Below, one piece after another: positions 62,233-64,000 of a stretch of DNA of 64,000 nt (position 1 is its first letter; every line of letters starts with the position of its first letter). Location: assembly GCF_001552785.1 (NCBI RefSeq), contig NZ_KQ959487.1, positions 62,001-126,000 on the forward strand, read 5' to 3'. The stretch comes from Atopobium deltae (GTDB taxonomy: Bacteria > Actinomycetota > Coriobacteriia > Coriobacteriales > Atopobiaceae). Under the pieces are notes generated by a model. That model was not told the origin of the DNA. It made no database searches and saw only the letters and a program-made list of their open reading frames with translations. The translations under genes and the position numbers were made by a program.

Positions 62233-62442
62233 CTACATGATAGACGTAACGTCTGCCACGATGAATTCGGAGAGATACCAGTTGCTAAAAGGACCGTTCT
62301 CCTCATCGGAATTATGAAAACACACGACCGCCACGGGGGTCACCACCTTTTTGAGCGCAACGCTGATATGTGCAGCGTTGATATGCGCTGTGTTGATATG
62401 CGCTGTGTTGATATGCGCTGTGTTGAGCGCCACAATGATCAA
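62233..62442 (-). pseudogene. truncated NADAR (YbiA-like) domain fused to repeat-coded leader
   Basis: The 69-codon frame ends with VVCFHNSDEENGPFSNWYLS, which fits the opening of NADAR-family proteins (ADP-ribosyl-glycosidase-like; typical pattern FHxxDEEN-G-xSNWY). It stops some 120 residues too early. The first 25 codons are the translation of a 15-bp tandem repeat (INTAH units). It is probably a broken gene whose 5' end was replaced by the repeat. Confidence 0.5.
62365..62424. repeat. 15-bp tandem repeat, four units
   Basis: GATATGCGCTGTGTT at 62380, 62395 and 62410 is preceded by a variant GATATGTGCAGCGTT at 62365. The period of 15 keeps any reading frame open. Confidence 0.9.
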
Positions 62443-62530
62443 GCGCCTGATTGCATCGGATTACTCTTGATTGCGTACGATTTTGTATAAGCTACTTGCA
62501 TTATACTAGAGCCGAAAGAAGGTGGTCAGC

Positions 62531-63298
62531 TTGAAAAAATCAACCTGGGATTTTTATGCTCCCGCCTACCGCTTTGCCATGCGGGGCGAGAAGACCACGT
62601 ATCGCTGGCTATACGATCATATACAGCACCGAGTGCACGATAAGACCGTGCTTGAGCTCGCGTGCGGTCCTGGCATGTTAGCAAAGCATATAGCGCCCGT
62701 AACCAAACAAATGATAGCAACCGACTATTCGGAAGGTATGATTGCACAAGCAAATAAGCAGCAGGGCGGCGATGATGCTGGCGACGACTGCACTGTCAGT
62801 GTTGGCGATGCTAGCATCGCTAGCTACACTGACGACATTTGTGCTAGTGGCGCTGGCATCGCTGGCTACACTGATGCTGGTGGCGAGCACGATGAGCGCG
62901 CGAAACTTACATTTGAAGTTGCTGACGCAACCAAGCTTGCGTATGTTGACGATTCATTTGACGTTGTTATTATCGCCAATGCTTTACATACGATGCCACA
63001 ACCCAACCTAGCCTTGCAAGAAATTAAGCGTGTGTTGCGTCCAGACGGGCTGCTTATTGCTCCAAATTTTGTTGTTGCGAGTAATTCTGGCTTTGTGGGT
63101 AAACTTTGGCTGCAGTTTCTAAAAATGGTGGGGCTAAGTTTTGACCACAGTTGGTCGTATCGAGCATATCTTAAATTCTTGGCGGTGCATGGCTGGGATT
63201 GCACCTATTCCAAGCTGCTCGAAGGTCGCGTGCCTCTTTGTTATGTTGAGTGTCGTCGCACCCATACGAGCAATTCTGATTTTACAAATCTGGTATGA
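62531..63298 (+). CDS. class I SAM-dependent methyltransferase
   Basis: A 255-residue methyltransferase. Motif I is VLELACGPGML; the acidic loop IATDYSEGMIAQA follows; then FEVADATKLAYVDDSFDVVI (motif II region) and LRPDGLLIAPNF (motif III). The substrate is unknown. Between the two halves of the SAM fold, residues about 78-123, lies a low-complexity insert rich in Gly, Asp, Ala and Ser, built from imperfect DNA repeats (SIASYTDD / GIAGYTDAGG). TTG 62531 is chosen because AGAAGG lies just upstream; GTG 62522 overlaps that site. Confidence 0.82.
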   Translation: MKKSTWDFYAPAYRFAMRGEKTTYRWLYDHIQHRVHDKTVLELACGPGMLAKHIAPVTKQMIATDYSEGMIAQANKQQGGDDAGDDCTVSVGDASIASYTDDICASGAGIAGYTDAGGEHDERAKLTFEVADATKLAYVDDSFDVVIIANALHTMPQPNLALQEIKRVLRPDGLLIAPNFVVASNSGFVGKLWLQFLKMVGLSFDHSWSYRAYLKFLAVHGWDCTYSKLLEGRVPLCYVECRRTHTSNSDFTNLV

Positions 63299-63343
63299 CG
63301 CGAGCTTGATGAGATGCTGTAGCAACTGGTTTAGCATACACGG

Positions 63344-63389
63344 CGCCCGCAGAAAACGTAATGTCTTCTACGGGCGTTTCGCTTTTTTT
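63344..63389 (+). terminator. terminator after the methyltransferase
   Basis: CGCCCG-C-AGAA (63344-63354) pairs with TTCT-A-CGGGCG (63366-63376), ten pairs with one mismatch, and TTTTTTT follows at 63383-63389. Confidence 0.8.
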
Positions 63390-63450
63390 ATATGCGCCTA
63401 CGAGCACTGATAGACACGCTTGGCGCTTAGCGCTTGGCGCTTATGGACGC

Positions 63451-64000
63451 TTAGCGCTTGTCTGCCTTCTTGTTGCGCCTGTGTGCAACAAACCACGAGG
63501 CTGCAAGCATACCTGATCCCATGAGCGTTCCAACAAGGCTTGTCGAAATGTTGGTCAGATCACCCGTCTTTGGCACGGCGCGGGTTGCAGCGGCCTTGGG
63601 CGATGGCTTGGGCGTGGGCTTAGGCGCAGACGGCGGCACTGGGTGAGGATCGGCAGCCTTTGTAGGAACAACCGTCAACTGGATGGTCTTCTCGTCAGAA
63701 GCAGAAGAATCCTTGCCGTCGGGCCACTGTACCGCGTTCCACACAAACGAGAACAGCTTGCGCGTGCCCGCTTGTGACGTAGCCACGGCCGAGAAGTCTC
63801 CCACAACCGTACCGACAATCGTATGTGGCTTGCCAACGGTCGCCTCGTGGTCCAGCTCGACGGCAGGTACGGTCAGCTTCATCCAACCGTCGGCGGCGCC
63901 CGCAGCGTCAACCACAGCTTTAAGGTCGGCGTAAGTCTTGATCGCGGCGGGATTAGCCAGCGCAAAGCGCACGGTGACCGTTTTGCCGCTCACTGAAACG
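63451..64000 (-). CDS. C-terminal part of a sortase-anchored surface protein
   Basis: The frame is open to the right edge; 182 codons are visible. A beta-rich extracellular domain (LTVPAVELDHEATVGKPHTI, IVGTVVGDFSAVATS) is followed by a Pro/Lys/Ala-rich wall-spanning region (about 64 residues from the end), the sorting signal VPKTGD (LPXTG-type), a hydrophobic span, and the basic end RRNKKADKR. This is the standard order for covalent attachment to peptidoglycan by sortase. It may be a pilin or adhesin; the N-terminal part lies outside the window. Confidence 0.82.
   Translation of the reverse strand, partial: VSVSGKTVTVRFALANPAAIKTYADLKAVVDAAGAADGWMKLTVPAVELDHEATVGKPHTIVGTVVGDFSAVATSQAGTRKLFSFVWNAVQWPDGKDSSASDEKTIQLTVVPTKAADPHPVPPSAPKPTPKPSPKAAATRAVPKTGDLTNISTSLVGTLMGSGMLAASWFVAHRRNKKADKR

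Noticed and set aside
62365-62424. CRISPR array
   Set aside because: The units are 15 bases in direct tandem without spacers, and no cas gene is present.
1-64000. tRNA or rRNA genes
   Set aside because: I looked for TTC-loop words and conserved rRNA segments in every gap and found none; a tRNA-scan would settle it.

Overview
The window reads as chromosome from a high-to-mid GC actinobacterium of the class Coriobacteriia (my best guess is an Eggerthellales or Cryptobacterium-like organism). This rests on gene content and order, protein style and mixed GTG/TTG/ATG starts; no rRNA or marker search was possible. Most of the DNA is dense housekeeping sequence with short gaps. I saw no tRNA, rRNA, CRISPR array or intact insertion sequence.

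Layout. 1-2.1 kb: the 5' part of a CpaB/RcpC-like Flp pilus gene, then rsgA next to a P2A calcium-type ATPase. 5-9.1 kb: nagA, D-lactate dehydrogenase and pyruvate kinase, so glycolytic end steps sit together. 9.2-11.1 kb: a small membrane protein, a gene remnant, an orphan PTS IIB and a GntR regulator. 11.3-15.3 kb: pheST behind a T-box leader. 15.3-18.3 kb: a HAD phosphatase, an M32 carboxypeptidase and dtd. 18.5-27.3 kb: one long minus-strand block (TPR protein, STAS, tatB, tatC, topA, tmk, holB, ricT). 27.5-35 kb: aminotransferase, nhaA, degV, mtnN, pcrA. 35.2-38.3 kb: a cation-efflux protein and an ABC exporter. 38.3-42.6 kb: dCMP deaminase, a Fur-family regulator, copZ and copA, with a broken ATPase gene between the copper genes. 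43-44.4 kb: a PTS IIC fragment and an NADP-type secondary alcohol dehydrogenase.

The strongest theme is metal handling. A first ABC zinc/manganese locus (substrate-binding lipoprotein, ATPase, permease) at 44.7-47.3 kb is followed directly by a 592-residue histidine-triad protein resembling streptococcal Pht surface proteins. A second locus at 57.3-61 kb runs on the other strand: a ZinT-like lipoprotein, an unusual ZnuA-like lipoprotein with an inserted domain of about 135 residues, an ATPase and a permease. Between them lie a heterodimeric ABC pair with a frame-disrupted TetR gene (49.9-54.3 kb), a BaiN/HI0933-like flavoprotein, and a LytTR-DUF3021 pair with a candidate regulatory hairpin. 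The promoters of the ABC pair and of the zinT operon share a 16-bp GTTAGC...TAAC palindrome, which suggests one metal-responsive repressor for both.

61.3-63.3 kb is an AT-richer accessory patch of decayed genes, short tandem repeats and a methyltransferase with a repeat-derived insert. The right edge holds the C-terminus of a sortase-anchored surface protein. Across the whole window the word CGAGAAGA (and the longer form CTTCTCGACAG) recurs far more often than chance, in coding and intergenic DNA and on both strands.
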